This document shows, piece after piece, positions 24,140 to 24,937 of a stretch of 24,937 bases of DNA. Position 1 is the stretch's first letter; each line of letters starts with the position of its first letter. The notes under the pieces are model-generated. The model saw nothing but the letters and a program-made list of their open reading frames with translations. It was not told the origin of the DNA and made no database searches. Position numbers and translations under genes: made by a program. Source of the stretch: Butyrivibrio sp. UBA3740 (lineage in GTDB: Bacteria > Bacillota > Clostridia > Lachnospirales > Lachnospiraceae); assembly GCA_002372465.1 (NCBI GenBank), contig DFGW01000239.1, forward strand, positions 1-24,937. The letters are read 5' to 3'.

Positions 24140-24165
24140 TTTAATTTCCTCCATTAAATAAATAA

Positions 24166-24195
24166 ATTATTAGTTATTTGTTTTATATGTATCAA
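24166..24195 (-). promoter_or_regulatory. Candidate rpsP promoter
   Basis: On the minus strand TTGATA (24195-24190) and AATAAT (24171-24166) are 18 bases apart, each 5 of 6 matches to consensus. It lies in the ffh-rpsP gap and would give a leader of about 20-30 bases. A weak hairpin (CAGC-TAAT-GCTG) just upstream might slow transcription from ffh. Confidence 0.4.
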
Positions 24196-24225
24196 ACAGC
24201 ATTAGCTGGAACATATCATAAATAG

Positions 24226-24937
24226 TTAAAAGAACTTGTTGCCGCCAAATCCGCCCAAACCGCCGAACTTGCCAAATCCGCCCCTTTTACCCATAAGGCC
24301 GGGCATCTGCTTCATCATCTTGTTCATCTGTTCAAACTGCTTGATGAATCTGTTGACATCTGCAATGTCATTGCCTGAACCTTTTGCTATCCTGAATTTG
24401 CGCTGAGGGCTCATAAGCTTAGGATTCTTGCGCTCCTCCGGAGTCATGGAAAGAACTATGGCTTCCATCTTAGCCAGCTTCTTTTCATCAGGAAGCTGAT
24501 CATCACTGATCTTGCCCCCAAGTCCCGGAAGCATTCCCATGATAGCACCAAGGCCACCCATGTTTCTCATCTGCTTCATACTCTCAAGATACATCTCGAA
24601 ATCGAGCTTGCCCTTTTTCATCTTCTGGGCCATCTCTTTTTCTTTTTCTGCATCCATCTGGGCATTGGCCTCAACAGCCTTATCAATGAGGCTGAGCACA
24701 TCGCCCATTCCAAGGATCCTGGACGCCATACGGTCCGGATAGAACTGTTCGAGATCTGAAAGCTTCTCGCCCATACCCACGTAGAGTATAGGCTTTCCGG
24801 TAACAGCCTTGGTTGAAAGAGCTGCACCACCTCGTGAATCACCATCCATCTTGGAGAGGATGATTCCGTCCACTCCAACCTTCTCGTTGAATTCGGATGC
24901 CACATTGACAGCATCCTGACCGGTCATGGCGTCAACA
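24226..24937 (-). CDS. ffh: Signal recognition particle protein Ffh, 3' part
   Basis: Ffh binds signal sequences at the ribosome and, with 4.5S/SRP RNA and FtsY, delivers them to the membrane. The window holds only the C-terminal 236 residues or so; the gene continues past the right edge. The visible part starts in the G domain at DAMTGQDAVN, with the G4-type SKMDGDSRGGAALS and GMGEKLSDLEQF. The methionine-rich M domain follows, with GMLPGL, PQRKFRIAKGSG and a terminal GKFGGLGGFGG tail. It is the gene upstream of rpsP, as in many Clostridia. Confidence 0.97.
   Translation of the reverse strand, partial: VDAMTGQDAVNVASEFNEKVGVDGIILSKMDGDSRGGAALSTKAVTGKPILYVGMGEKLSDLEQFYPDRMASRILGMGDVLSLIDKAVEANAQMDAEKEKEMAQKMKKGKLDFEMYLESMKQMRNMGGLGAIMGMLPGLGGKISDDQLPDEKKLAKMEAIVLSMTPEERKNPKLMSPQRKFRIAKGSGNDIADVNRFIKQFEQMNKMMKQMPGLMGKRGGFGKFGGLGGFGGNKFF

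Noticed and set aside
24185..24216. Hairpin CAGC-TAAT-GCTG within ATATGT/ACATAT as the ffh terminator
   Set aside because: The stem is short, the next bases are TTTGATAC rather than a T-run, and it overlaps a candidate rpsP -35 box.
1..24937. Mobile elements, CRISPR, tRNA/rRNA genes, riboswitches
   Set aside because: I saw no transposase or integrase, no spaced repeat array, no cloverleaf or rRNA-like sequence, and no recognisable riboswitch motif in the short gaps.

Overview
The window reads as a chromosomal housekeeping segment of a low-to-moderate GC Firmicute of the class Clostridia, most likely a Lachnospiraceae member (Butyrivibrio/Roseburia-like). This is inferred from gene content, strong AGGAGG-type ribosome binding sites, and gene order: ffh, rpsP, KH protein, trmD/rimM, rplS, two lepB flanking ylqF, rnhB, FliK-like, FlhB-like, yraN. 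I found no tRNA, rRNA, CRISPR array, transposase or prophage gene. All genes but one (a PRPP synthetase-like gene) lie on the minus strand, so transcription runs mostly from high to low coordinates. No gap between genes exceeds about 140 bases.

Region A (24937 down to 22250) is a translation block: 3' part of ffh, rpsP, khpA, trmD and rimM. trmD precedes rimM, the reverse of the Bacillus subtilis order. A GC-rich hairpin lies between khpA and trmD. Region B (22201 down to 15877) is a nucleoside uptake and breakdown operon: a uridine-phosphorylase-like enzyme, a BMP-family lipoprotein, an ABC ATPase, two permeases and cytidine deaminase. It has its own promoter, and an intrinsic terminator sits between the binding-protein gene and the ATPase gene. 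This operon occupies the place where rplS directly follows in the classical operon. rplS follows with a promoter whose -35 box overlaps the cdd stop codon, a potentially structured leader, and its own terminator.

Region C (15345 down to 9166) is a tightly packed operon: lepB, ylqF/rbgA, lepB, rnhB, a FliK-like protein, a FlhB C-domain-like protein, yraN and pgeF. Several genes overlap. Region D (9052 down to 5853) is a two-component system with an OmpR/VanR-type regulator and a large multi-span sensor kinase that lacks a recognisable G1 box. TTTCTTAAGA repeats lie upstream of the regulator. A bidirectional terminator separates the kinase from the plus-strand PRPP synthetase-like gene (4607-5803).

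Region E (4481 down to 87) is an operon of a PDZ/radical-SAM/DUF512 protein, der, plsY and gpsA. It is driven by a near-consensus promoter whose -35 box directly abuts the -35 box of the divergent prs promoter. GpsA makes glycerol-3-phosphate and PlsY acylates it, so these two are consecutive steps of phospholipid synthesis.

No wholly new system is evident. The points most worth checking are the nucleoside cassette inside the ribosomal operon with trmD and rimM swapped, the FliK-like/FlhB-like pair, the divergent PRPP synthetase, and the regulatory architecture at the operon boundaries.
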